NCBI GenBank assembly: GCA_964385305.1
Contig: CAYLOP010000043.1
Coordinates: 1 to 21,287, forward strand
Length of the DNA: 21,287 bases
Origin: CAYLOP01 sp964385305
GTDB lineage: Bacteria > Chloroflexota > Anaerolineae > Anaerolineales > E44-bin32
Reading direction: 5' to 3'
Positions 13,676 to 21,143 of this stretch are shown one piece after another; position 1 is the first letter of the stretch; each line of letters begins with the position of its first letter. Position numbers and translations under genes: made by a program. A model generated the notes under the pieces. The model saw only the letters and a list, made by a program, of their open reading frames with translations, was not told the DNA's origin and did no database searches.

Positions 13676-14674
13676 ATGGATGAGATGAGAGATGCACTGA
13701 AACGTAAGCCCATTAACAGACTATGGGTCCCCGCTGCCTGTCTGCTTCTGCTGATCCTTGCCGGATTGGCGTGCGCCCTGCCGTCGGGTGGTGATGATGC
13801 GTTGCAGAAGACTCAGATCGCGCTCGACGTTCAGGCGACCACGCTAGCGCTTCGGGAAGCGCAACTCACGCAAGATGCAGCCGCGCCCCCTGAAGTTCCA
13901 GCACCCGCAACCCCGACGAATACCGTCGTGCCTCCGCCCACTGCCGAGCCCCCGCCGCCGGCTGCAACCCCGACGGATACTGTCGAGCCTACCCCTGAAG
14001 AGGGGGAGCCGGTGGAGGGGAGCCTGGTGAGAGCTCCCTATGACCCTGCCTACGATTGGGGCAGCGGCCACGACTCAGAAGATTTTGACGGCACAAAGGG
14101 TATCTTCCCCTCCAGTTCGGCCGGTGCGGCCACCGCTTACTATAATGATGGGAGATACAACATCACCTTCACCTCACGCGGTCGCTGGACGTGGTATTGG
14201 ACCTTCCTAGACCCACGCAACTTCTACGCCGACGTCGTGATCTTCAACGGCGACAAATGTGTCTCGCGCGATGCCGCCGGGATGGTATTCCGTGGCGATT
14301 CAGCCTGGGATTACGGCTACATGTTCGGCATCACCTGTGGTGGCGAGTATGTAGTCGCCATCACCGCCATCCCGGGCACAGAGGGCATTGTCTGGTCGAT
14401 CAAAGGGAATCAGATCCTAATTGGAGAGCGGGTATACATCGCAAGCGATCTGATCGACACAGGACCCGGCGTGGTCAACCGGGTCGGTGTGATGGCCCAG
14501 AACGGCGATTTCGACCTGTACATCAACGGTAAGTGGGTGGATGATTTCAACTATTGGGGTTTTCCAGTTGGCGCGCAATGGGACCAGGGCAACATGGCAC
14601 TCTTCCTAGGCACCGGGAACACGAAGGAAGCTGCCGTGAGCTTCGACGATTTCAATGTCTGGAACCTGCCGTAG
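13676..14674 (+). CDS. Putative lipoprotein with Pro/Thr-rich linker and concanavalin-like domain
   Basis: 332 residues from ATG 13676, with GAGGG at 13663-13667; a GTG at 13661 adds five residues. The N-terminus has basic residues, a hydrophobic segment (about 16-32) and LAGLAC ending at Cys33, a degenerate lipobox, so export and lipid anchoring are likely. Residues 41-68 look helical, and about 70-115 form a Pro/Thr/Glu linker (TPTNTVVPPPTAEPPPP). The C-terminal part (about 121-332) is beta-rich and aromatic, with WTWYWTFLDPRNFYADVV and FDLYINGKWVDDF, resembling the LamG/DUF1080-like jelly roll. Two Cys (GDKCVS, GITCGG) could form a disulfide. It is probably a surface glycan-binding or scaffold protein; the partner is unknown. 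Confidence 0.7.
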   Translation: MDEMRDALKRKPINRLWVPAACLLLLILAGLACALPSGGDDALQKTQIALDVQATTLALREAQLTQDAAAPPEVPAPATPTNTVVPPPTAEPPPPAATPTDTVEPTPEEGEPVEGSLVRAPYDPAYDWGSGHDSEDFDGTKGIFPSSSAGAATAYYNDGRYNITFTSRGRWTWYWTFLDPRNFYADVVIFNGDKCVSRDAAGMVFRGDSAWDYGYMFGITCGGEYVVAITAIPGTEGIVWSIKGNQILIGERVYIASDLIDTGPGVVNRVGVMAQNGDFDLYINGKWVDDFNYWGFPVGAQWDQGNMALFLGTGNTKEAAVSFDDFNVWNLP

Positions 14675-14719
14675 AAGGACTCGCGCTCGCTCATACTGCC
14701 GCTTTAACATTGGCCAAGC

Positions 14720-14747
14720 AAGGGCTGCCCTGTAGGGGCAGCCCTTT
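14720..14747 (+). terminator. Intrinsic terminator after the lipoprotein gene
   Basis: AAGGGCTGCCC (14720-14730) pairs with GGGCAGCCCTT (14736-14746) around a TGTAG loop, followed by TTCCTCTT. It lies 46 bp after the lipoprotein stop and isolates coaBC transcription. Confidence 0.75.
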
Positions 14748-14864
14748 CCTCTTGCGTCGTGATGAAGTTCATGCAAAGACTCATTCGTCATTAAGTGCAC
14801 ATGATATTGTAGTGGGGCAATGTATTTCAGCTCGCGACTAGCGCTTGACAACCCTCGATTCGGG

Positions 14865-14894
14865 TTGGCCTCTCACCCCCGAAAACGGTACAAT
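14865..14894 (+). promoter_or_regulatory. Candidate promoter of coaBC
   Basis: TTGGCC (14865-14870) and TACAAT (14889-14894) are separated by 18 bp, each matching the sigma-70 consensus at 4 and 5 of 6 positions. A second TTGACA at 14845-14850 has no matching -10. Initiation near 14901 would give a leader of about 95 nt. Confidence 0.45.
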
Positions 14895-14919
14895 CATTTC
14901 GAAAGACGGATACGTAAGG

Positions 14920-14961
14920 CGCGTATACGCGTGCATTTCTCGCTGGCGAGATTGTATACGC
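14920..14961. promoter_or_regulatory. Cluster of dyads in the coaBC 5' region
   Basis: CGCGTATACGCG (14920-14931) is a perfect 12-bp palindrome; its GTATACGC half recurs at 14954-14961, 31 bp away. Between them TCTCGC and GCGAGA (14938-14951) are mirrored across 2 bp. The arrangement suggests an operator for an unidentified regulator, or paired RNA structure just downstream of the transcription start. Confidence 0.3.
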
Positions 14962-14997
14962 TTGAAGGTTGCAGATGGACCAAAGGATAGAACGGTT

Positions 14998-16236
14998 ATG
15001 AAGAATCTCAAGACGATTCCCACCCTTCGAGGGCGCCGCATCACACTCGGCGTGACGGGCTCAATCGCGGCCTATAAGGCGGCTGACCTGGCTTCCAAGC
15101 TGACTCGGGGAGGGGCGGAGGTGGACGCCATCCTGAGCGAAGCGGCCTGTGAGTTTGTGTCGCCGCTAACCTTCCAATCCGTCACTGGTCGTCGAGCATA
15201 CACTGATGCGGATCTTTGGAGCAGCGAGGCGCACGTGCTGCACATCGGCCTGGGCGAGGCATCTGATTTGCTGGTGATCGCACCGGCTACGGCTAACACA
15301 ATCGCGAAGCTGGCATGCGGGTTGGCCGAAACCTTGCTGACGGTTACGGCGCTTGCGGCACGCGGTCCAATACTGGTGGCGCCGGCGATGGACGCTGGGA
15401 TGTACGAACACCCTGCTACGCAGGCAAACCTAGCTACGTTGCGGGAGCGCGGCGTCACGATCCTCGGACCGGTGGAAGGGCGTATGGCTTCGGGTCTGAT
15501 CGGCATGGGTCGTATGATCGAGCCGGCTGAATTGCTGGGCCATATCCGCTTGGCGCTAGGTCGCGAGGGCGGGTTGGCGGGGCGTAAGGTAGTGGTCACG
15601 GCGGGGGGTACGCATGAGCCAATCGACCCGGTGCGCGTGGTCGCTAACCGCTCGTCAGGCAAGCAGGGCTTCGCGTTAGCACAGGCGGCGCTGGATCGTG
15701 GCGCGGATGTAACGCTGGTGGCCGGCCCGGTAGCGTTGAAGGCTCCTGTTGGCGTGATACGCGTGGATGTAGAGACAGCAGCTGAGATGCGTGATGCTGT
15801 GTTGGGGGCTGTGGATGGCGCGGACGCGCTGCTAATGGCGGCGGCGGTGGCCGATTTTCGGCCGGCGCAAGCGGAGGAGCACAAGGTCAAGCGCCGCCGG
15901 GGTGTGCCCGAGGTGCGGCTAGAGCCGACCGATGACATCCTTGCCCTGGTGTTCGAGCAGCGTAAGACGATTGGCTGGCCAAAGGTCACCGTGGGATTCG
16001 CGGCCGAGAGTCAGGACCTGGTTGAGAACGCGCGCGCCAAGTTGGATGAGAAAGGGCTATCGCTGATGGTCGCCAACGATGTCACCGCACCCGGCGCCGG
16101 CTTTGGTGTGAACACCAACCGAGTCACATTGCTGGATTCAGAGGGCGGTGTGCAGGAACTGCCGTTGATGACCAAGACGGAGGTGGCGGAGTTTGTACTC
16201 CAACGGGTGGAGGAAGCGCTGAAAGCCTTGGGGTAG
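14998..16236 (+). CDS. coaBC: Bifunctional phosphopantothenoylcysteine decarboxylase / phosphopantothenate--cysteine ligase
   Basis: 412 residues, normal for Dfp. The CoaC flavoprotein half (about 14-185) has GVTGSIAAYKA, VLHIGLGEASD with catalytic His82, and the APAMDAGMYEHPATQ and GRMASGLIGMGRMIEP segments. The CoaB half (about 195-412) has TAGGTHEPIDPVRVVANRSSGKQG, the AAAVADFRPA segment, a Lys-rich KVKRR loop and GFAAES. Together they convert 4'-phosphopantothenate (the CoaX product) to 4'-phosphopantetheine. Two classic CoaC positions differ: the Asn of PxMNxxM is Asp132, and the Cys of the ACG clamp is Ser165. Start ATG 14998 follows AAAGGA at a 10-nt spacing. It lies 6.9 kb from the pan operon, under its own promoter. 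Confidence 0.94.
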   Translation: MKNLKTIPTLRGRRITLGVTGSIAAYKAADLASKLTRGGAEVDAILSEAACEFVSPLTFQSVTGRRAYTDADLWSSEAHVLHIGLGEASDLLVIAPATANTIAKLACGLAETLLTVTALAARGPILVAPAMDAGMYEHPATQANLATLRERGVTILGPVEGRMASGLIGMGRMIEPAELLGHIRLALGREGGLAGRKVVVTAGGTHEPIDPVRVVANRSSGKQGFALAQAALDRGADVTLVAGPVALKAPVGVIRVDVETAAEMRDAVLGAVDGADALLMAAAVADFRPAQAEEHKVKRRRGVPEVRLEPTDDILALVFEQRKTIGWPKVTVGFAAESQDLVENARAKLDEKGLSLMVANDVTAPGAGFGVNTNRVTLLDSEGGVQELPLMTKTEVAEFVLQRVEEALKALG

Positions 16237-16321
16237 GTTGATGGTGGGATTCATAACGCCACCATAATTAGGTCTGTGTGTCATGCTGTGGGATTGAAGG
16301 CGCGAGGTTGTGAGGGTGGAG

Positions 16322-17137
16322 ATGGAGAGAGCGGGTCGTTTATTTCTGGGCACACAGGGTTTTTCATTCAAGGATTGGGTCGGCCCTTTTTATCCGCCGG
16401 ATATAAGGCCAGCGAACTACCTTGAAGCATATGCGCGTCGATTTCCCATTGTTGAGATCGATTCAACTTTTTACGGCATCCCGCGAGCGACCACCGTGCA
16501 GAGTTGGCGAGACCGCACGCCGGAGGACTTTTTATTTGCAGCCAAGTTTCCGAAGCTGATCACGCATGAGAAAAAACTCGACCGGGCCCAGGGAGATGCG
16601 GAGGCTTTCGTGGGCGTGATGGGCGCGCTGGGTGAAAAGTTGGCCGTACTCACGCTCCAATTCGCCTACGACTTCACACCCGACCACTTCGATCGCCTGG
16701 ATGATTTTCTGGGCGTGCTTCCCGACGGACCGCGCTACGCGGTCGAGGTTCGCAACCGCGCCTGGTTGACGCCGTACCTGGGTGAAATGCTCTCTGACCA
16801 CAACGTCTCGCTCGTGCTACAGGACCTGCATTATATGCCTCGCTTGGACTGGGTCACGGCTGATTTCACGGTGATCCGCTGGCTGGGCAGGCGCAAGGAT
16901 ATCCAAGTGTTCGACCGCATTCAGATTGACCGCACGGCGCGACTCGAGGAGTGGGCGACGCGTGTGCGCCTTTTTCTGCAAGATGGGGTTGATGTGTACG
17001 GTTTCTTCAACAACCACTTCGCCGGCCACAGCCCCGAAAGCGTGAGCATGTTCGCTAATCTGATGGGCGTGAAGTTGGGTGTGCCCGATGAGGCTCCTGG
17101 GGAAAGTCAAATGGAACTGGGGTTAGGCGATGGGTGA
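16322..17137 (+). CDS. DUF72 (YecE-like) family protein
   Basis: 271 residues. DUF72 proteins adopt a TIM-barrel fold, and their biochemical role is not established. Signatures are FLGTQGFSFKDWVGPFYP (about 8-25), FPIVEIDSTFYGIP (about 42-55), FLFAAKFPKLITH, PRYAVEVRNRAWL and the C-terminal VYGFFNNHFAGHSPES. ATG 16322 is preceded by GAGGG at 16312-16316; an in-frame GTG at 16310 is possible. Its stop is overlapped by the start of the AlkD-like gene, so the two are translationally coupled. That pairing hints at a nucleic-acid or repair-related role, which is inference from context only. Confidence 0.9.
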   Translation: MERAGRLFLGTQGFSFKDWVGPFYPPDIRPANYLEAYARRFPIVEIDSTFYGIPRATTVQSWRDRTPEDFLFAAKFPKLITHEKKLDRAQGDAEAFVGVMGALGEKLAVLTLQFAYDFTPDHFDRLDDFLGVLPDGPRYAVEVRNRAWLTPYLGEMLSDHNVSLVLQDLHYMPRLDWVTADFTVIRWLGRRKDIQVFDRIQIDRTARLEEWATRVRLFLQDGVDVYGFFNNHFAGHSPESVSMFANLMGVKLGVPDEAPGESQMELGLGDG

Positions 17138-17918
17138 GGGGTACGTAGGTGAATTGCCGCAAGACCCCGATCCAGCACACGTCGTCGATGCGCTGACGGA
17201 GGCTTTCCGTCGGCATGGAGAACAGGGCGATTACCTCGAGGGAATGCGTATGGCTGTGCCGGGCGTGGGTGAGCTGTACGGTGTGCGAGTGCCCACACTG
17301 CGGGCCATAGCGTGGGAGGTCGTGCGCGCCTATCGGGGGGCGTGGGATTCACTGCGGTCAATTGCGCTGGCAAGCTGGGTGCGCGGAGGCCGAGAGCATC
17401 AGGTAGTAGCTCTTTTCGTCCTGGAGAAGGTCAAGATGGGCCCCAGAGAACGTTGGACGCTGGGTGTGCGGTTATTGCCCGACGTGAACAATTGGGAGAC
17501 TTGCGATCAGCTTTGTGCGGCGCTTCTTGGGGAGGCCTTAGCTCGTGATCCGCGCTTCATGGACGAGCTCGAGCGTATGGCAAAGGATGAGAGTTTCTGG
17601 GTGCGCCGCGCTGCGCTTGTGGCGCCGATCTACCTGCGACGGGCGAAATATGCTGATGACGTAGCGCTCCAACTTGACAGACGTACATTGGCGATATGTG
17701 CAGCGCTGCTCGATGACGGTGAGAAATACATCCGCAAAGCGGTAGATTGGTCCATACGCGAAGTGATCAAGCGCCGGTACGATCTTGGTAAGGAATGGAT
17801 GCTGGCGCAAGCTGCAGCCGAACCCTCGCGCACGGCTCGTACGACACTCAAGCTGGCCTCCAAGAAGCTGATGGAGGCCGATCAGGCGATGTTCCTACAA
17901 ATGCTTGAGTCGAGATGA
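17130..17918 (+). CDS. AlkD-like DNA alkylation repair protein (HEAT-like repeats)
   Basis: 262 residues. AlkD-type enzymes are all-helical, made of HEAT-like repeats, and excise N3- and N7-alkylpurines without base flipping. Visible hallmarks are GELYGVRVPTLRAIA (about 48-62), the VNNWETCDQLCAALLG segment (about 117-132), where the Trp-x-x-x-Asp pattern matches the catalytic region, DESFWVRRAALVA (about 152-164) and KYIRKAVDWSIREV. ATG 17130 overlaps the DUF72 stop by 8 bp; no separate promoter is needed. It ends overlapping the GNAT gene. Together with ogt and udgB this is the third base-repair activity in the window, in a different transcription unit. Confidence 0.88.
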   Translation: MGEGYVGELPQDPDPAHVVDALTEAFRRHGEQGDYLEGMRMAVPGVGELYGVRVPTLRAIAWEVVRAYRGAWDSLRSIALASWVRGGREHQVVALFVLEKVKMGPRERWTLGVRLLPDVNNWETCDQLCAALLGEALARDPRFMDELERMAKDESFWVRRAALVAPIYLRRAKYADDVALQLDRRTLAICAALLDDGEKYIRKAVDWSIREVIKRRYDLGKEWMLAQAAAEPSRTARTTLKLASKKLMEADQAMFLQMLESR

Positions 17919-18439
17919 TCGACCTCAGACCCCCACAGGCTTCCGACGCGGGAGCCCTTTTCCCATTGGTCTATCAGACTCGTGTGACCGACACGATCCG
18001 GTGGGATGGCCCCGAATCGCTCGAGACATTTCGTGTGGAGCTAGCAAGGCGGGGAGAGGCGACACGCACCGGCGAGATTAACAATTTCACAATCCTTGAA
18101 AACATCAGCGGGCGCCCGATCGGCTCAGCCTCGGTAAGTGTGGAAGAAAATGCGCGGCATGCAAAGATAGGTTTCTGGATTGGAGAACCCTACCAAGGCC
18201 ACGGCTATGGAACGAACGTGGTTAGGGAGCTGCTGGATTGCGGCTTTGAACGATTGGGATTGGAAATCATCGAGGCGGAAGTTTTCGTCGGCAACGAGGC
18301 AAGCCGACGGGTTCTGGAGAAGAACGGGTTCACCCTGGAGCAAACCGTCCAAGCTGCCGTTGAGAAGCGCGGGGTTTTCTTGGATGTGTGGATTTTCCGG
18401 ATCACGCGGGAAGGCTATCATGTGCAAGGAAAATGGTAA
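17915..18439 (+). CDS. GNAT-family N-acetyltransferase (RimJ/RimL type)
   Basis: 174 residues, one GNAT domain over the whole length: IDLRPPQASDAGALFPL at the start, IGSASVSV, AKIGFWIGEPYQGHGYGTNVVRELL with the acetyl-CoA-binding QGHGYG (about 94-99), and NEASRRVLEKNGFTLEQT near the end. RimJ/RimL-type members acetylate protein N-termini or small amines; the target here is unknown. The ATG at 17915 overlaps the AlkD stop in an ATGA, which makes it the third gene of the DUF72-alkD-GNAT unit. Convergent with the membrane-protein gene, 133 bp away; no clear terminator in that spacer, only a zero-loop palindrome AAATCCGGATTT at 18560-18571. Confidence 0.9.
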   Translation: MIDLRPPQASDAGALFPLVYQTRVTDTIRWDGPESLETFRVELARRGEATRTGEINNFTILENISGRPIGSASVSVEENARHAKIGFWIGEPYQGHGYGTNVVRELLDCGFERLGLEIIEAEVFVGNEASRRVLEKNGFTLEQTVQAAVEKRGVFLDVWIFRITREGYHVQGKW

Positions 18440-18572
18440 GCTATCGAACCTGGTATTCCTCGAACGACATGATGTTTAAACTATGCACACGAACACAGTG
18501 GCGGGTTTAAAAGGAAGGCTAAAATATCCTGACGATCTTATCTCAATATTATTGATTTAAAATCCGGATTTC

Positions 18573-19388
18573 TCAGCTAAGGACCAGCCGCTTAACCTCC
18601 CGCTGCTCACTGATGATTCTGACCACGCCTAAAGTTTTCAATAAGATGAAGGTGAAGCGTAAAACGGCAGAAGGTATCCAAGCCAGCAGGCGGGTGACCG
18701 TAACGAGTGTCATGAATAAACCCAAGGTAATGACTGCAGGGATGAAGCGCTCGTAGGGCTGTAGCATACGGTCGAAGACCTCAACGATCGTGCGCTGGAA
18801 TACCTCTCCTAATCCAGCTGCTACGCCCCCCAATCCCTCTAATGGAAGCCCCGATTCGAGCTGCCCCTCCATTTGGCGTGTGATCAATGCAAGAAAGGCG
18901 TCGGGGATTGTGAAGCCCTCCTGCTTGATATATGAATCCAGGCCAAGATAGAGAGAGCCACAGGCTACGAGGATAAGGGCGATCATCAGCAAGCCTTGTC
19001 CATCGCTCATGGGCTGAACAGAGAAATTAATTCTTTCGTTAAGATCCCTCACGACCCGTACGGTATATATTGTCGCAGCGGCTAGGTAAACGAGGGTCAG
19101 AATGCCGCTAGAAAGCGTGAGTTCCCAGCCCAGAAGTATCGCGAGTCCACTGAGCGCAAAAGCAACCCCTACGACCCAGATCGGTCGTAGTAATGCAACG
19201 ATCAAACCGGCGCTCACCGCAAGGGCTCCTACAGCCAATAGCAACCACAGGAATAGAATCAGAAGTTCCTTGGATGGGATAAGGAGTAGGCCGTAGGATT
19301 GATTGATTTGCTTGCAGATCGTCCCAAAGAAGTAGCCAGCCCCTATGAGCAGCGCTGTGAAGAGTGTGACTTTCAGCCCCTTATTCAT
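18573..19388 (-). CDS. Hypothetical multi-pass membrane protein
   Basis: 271 residues with six or seven hydrophobic segments: about 6-24, 40-62, 68-88, 92-108, 130-150 and two near 215-262. A central soluble stretch (about 152-205) carries QMEGQLESGLPLEGLGGVAAG and has no recognised motif. I know no family for it. ATG 19388 is chosen because the minus-strand SD GGAGGAGA (complement of 19391-19398) precedes it; an in-frame ATG at 19406 would place the SD inside the gene. It is a single gene on the minus strand with no partner. Function unknown; a structural or small-molecule membrane role is all that can be inferred. Confidence 0.7.
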   Translation of the reverse strand: MNKGLKVTLFTALLIGAGYFFGTICKQINQSYGLLLIPSKELLILFLWLLLAVGALAVSAGLIVALLRPIWVVGVAFALSGLAILLGWELTLSSGILTLVYLAAATIYTVRVVRDLNERINFSVQPMSDGQGLLMIALILVACGSLYLGLDSYIKQEGFTIPDAFLALITRQMEGQLESGLPLEGLGGVAAGLGEVFQRTIVEVFDRMLQPYERFIPAVITLGLFMTLVTVTRLLAWIPSAVLRFTFILLKTLGVVRIISEQREVKRLVLS

Positions 19389-19861
19389 CTTCTCCTCCGA
19401 ACGCATGCATGTTCACATCAGGGATTATACACGTACACATTCTCGCGGAGCTAGCACATAGATATTTGTTTCCACTCGTCCAAAGGATATTTTGAACCTG
19501 GAGGATTGACCAGGCTGAAAGTCTAGAATGCAATCCATTTTCGGATGGATTCTTTGGGAGCACTTGTCTCGGATCATCCGAAGCGAATTATTTTCAACAA
19601 AGCTATGCAGGATAAGCGAACGCTATTTTCGCTTCGCAACGGCGGTGTATAATCGTATGTCCATCTTCATGTTTGTAGTTAGCGATGTTGGGAGCCACCC
19701 GAGGAATGAAAAGGAGCGATGGATTGGGTCTCCTAGGAAAAGTTGAGTGGAACAGCTTGACACAACTTGCATTTCGACAAATAAGTGCGAGCAACATGAG
19801 GAGCCAAGAACCGAATTGGTATCTCTCATCTCCAGCACTGGAATAGGGGAAGAAGATCACG
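19389..19861 (+). other. 473-bp non-coding region upstream of the SIS gene
   Basis: No supported gene; a 72-codon frame at 19528-19746 has no SD or family match. A TATAAT at 19648-19653 could serve as -10 for the SIS gene, with only weak -35 options. From about 19712 onward the transcript could fold into successive hairpins: AGGAG/CTCCT (19712-19716/19730-19734), AAGTTG/CAACTT (19740-19745/19763-19768) overlapping CTTGCA/TGCGAG (19766-19771/19786-19791), and ATGAG/CTCAT (19796-19800/19825-19829) enclosing CCAA/TTGG. I recognise neither a glmS ribozyme nor a T-box. Confidence 0.45.
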
Positions 19862-20902
19862 ATGAGCGGCGAGATATTGGAACGCGAAATTTTCGAGCAG
19901 CCCGAAGTCATTCGTCGTCTCCTTGATCGCGAATCGGATAAAATTCGAGCTGTAGCCGACGACCTACGTAGCTCGTTCGACTATGTGGTCCTTGCAGCGC
20001 GTGGAACCTCAGACAATGCCGCGCGTTATGCGAAATACCTTCTGGGCGCACACAATCAGATTCCAGTAGCGTTAGCGACGCCATCGTTATTCACACTTTA
20101 TAAGCGGCCTCCGCAAATGAAGCATGCATTGGTCATTGGGGTTTCCCAATCCGGTCGTCCGCCAGATATCGTGTCTGTGATTCAAGAGGCGCGTAAACAA
20201 AGCTGCCCGACATTGGCGCTCACCAATAGCCAGGAATCCCCTCTGGGGGAAGAGGCCGATTATGTCATTAACCTTAGTGCTGGGAACGAAGAGGCGGTGG
20301 CTGCGACCAAAACCTATACGGCGTCCCTGGCTGCGTTTGCGCTCCTTTCGGCTCATCTGAGCGCGGATCGCGAAGCTCTCACACGAATAGAACAACTACC
20401 TGTGTATATGGAAAAGACACTCGAAGAGAACGCTGCCATACTCTCTCGGGCAGAACGCTATAAAACCATAGACCATTGTGTAGTGATTGGCAGGGGTTAT
20501 AACTACGCGACAGCCTTTGAGATTTCTCTCAAGATCCAGGAGCTAACCCAGACGGTCGCCCAACCTTATTCATCCGCGGATTTTTTGCATGGTCCTATTG
20601 CACTGATACGTCGCGATTTTCCCGTCCTTGTCATCGCTCCTCCTGGGGCAGTTTTCGAGGATGTTCGCGCATTGTTTCGACGCTTACAAGAATCCCAGGC
20701 TGCTATTCTATTGATCGCTGAGAACGATGAACTCCTTCGCGAAGCGCACTTGGCCATGCCTATTCCTCAGGATGTTCCAGAATGGCTATCCCCGCTTGTT
20801 ACTGTTCTCCCAGGGCAGCTTTTCAGTCTGGGTTTGGCGCGAGCGAGAGGGCTGGATCCGGATCAACCACAGGGGCTGAAGAAAATTACAGAGACGTGGT
20901 AG
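19862..20902 (+). CDS. Two-SIS-domain sugar-phosphate enzyme (GlmS isomerase-domain / NagB-II-like)
   Basis: 346 residues with two sugar-isomerase (SIS) domains and no glutaminase domain. SIS1 (about 30-170) has AARGTSDNAA (45-54), GVSQSGRPPD (93-102) and AVAATKTYTASL. SIS2 (about 195-330) has VIGRGYNYATAFEISLKIQE, with the catalytic-type Glu220, and SADFLHGPIA. The C-terminus GLKKITET matches the family's Lys-containing tail. Such proteins isomerise or deaminate glucosamine-6-phosphate (NagB-II) or related aminosugar phosphates (AgaS/FrlB types); which one applies here cannot be decided from sequence. ATG 19862 follows GGGGAAGAAG. A long leader precedes it, and the next candidate ORF starts 241 bp later. 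Confidence 0.88.
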   Translation: MSGEILEREIFEQPEVIRRLLDRESDKIRAVADDLRSSFDYVVLAARGTSDNAARYAKYLLGAHNQIPVALATPSLFTLYKRPPQMKHALVIGVSQSGRPPDIVSVIQEARKQSCPTLALTNSQESPLGEEADYVINLSAGNEEAVAATKTYTASLAAFALLSAHLSADREALTRIEQLPVYMEKTLEENAAILSRAERYKTIDHCVVIGRGYNYATAFEISLKIQELTQTVAQPYSSADFLHGPIALIRRDFPVLVIAPPGAVFEDVRALFRRLQESQAAILLIAENDELLREAHLAMPIPQDVPEWLSPLVTVLPGQLFSLGLARARGLDPDQPQGLKKITETW

Positions 20903-21058
20903 ATGGCTCGTTTCGCACACCCTCGTACGCCCCGGATACAAGAGAATACTGAAGGAGAACGAAGTATCGGATAGCAAATCCAACGCGATCTTTATTACGG
21001 GATGGATGTGCCCCGAATTTTAAACCTATCTGTGGGCTGCGCACGCTTTTTGCCTTGT

Positions 21059-21106
21059 GGCCGTTTCAACGATCTAACCAGAGGCATCGCAGTAATCGTT
21101 GAGGCC
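21059..21106. other. Interrupted inverted repeat downstream of the SIS gene
   Basis: TCAACGAT (21066-21073) and ATCGTTGA (21095-21102) are perfect 8-bp complements. The flanking GGCC (21059-21062) and GGCC (21103-21106) add four pairs beyond a 3-nt bulge. There is no U-tract. It sits about 40 bp before the terminal ORF and could be an operator or leader structure; unproven. Confidence 0.3.
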
Positions 21107-21143
21107 GGCAATGTCTACTTGAAGATGGGTAAGGGTGAATTAA

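Larger units (their letters stand above)
14675..14997 (+). other. Spacer between the lipoprotein gene and coaBC
   Basis: 323 bp without a supported gene. It contains the terminator, a candidate promoter at 14865-14894 and several dyads (14920-14931, 14938-14951 and the GTATACGC repeat). The coaBC frame is open upstream to about 14845, but that extension has no family similarity and no ribosome site, and it overlaps the promoter. Confidence 0.6.

Noticed and set aside
14845..14997. N-terminal extension of CoaBC
   Set aside because: It overlaps the candidate promoter and dyads, and the extra residues do not resemble Dfp; ATG 14998 gives the normal length.
15072..15989. 305-codon minus-strand frame opposite coaBC
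   Set aside because: It is low-complexity, Ser/Arg/Ala-rich translation typical of a shadow of a GC-rich gene; coaBC motifs are on the plus strand.
19528..19746. 72-codon plus-strand frame upstream of the SIS gene
   Set aside because: No ribosome site, no family match, and it overlaps the candidate promoter and leader hairpins.
19640..19861. glmS ribozyme or T-box upstream of the SIS gene
   Set aside because: Neither the glmS catalytic core nor the T-box antiterminator consensus could be found by eye.
21032..21051. GTG/CAC hairpin before CTTTTTG as a terminator of the SIS gene
   Set aside because: Only three to four pairs can form; too weak to call.
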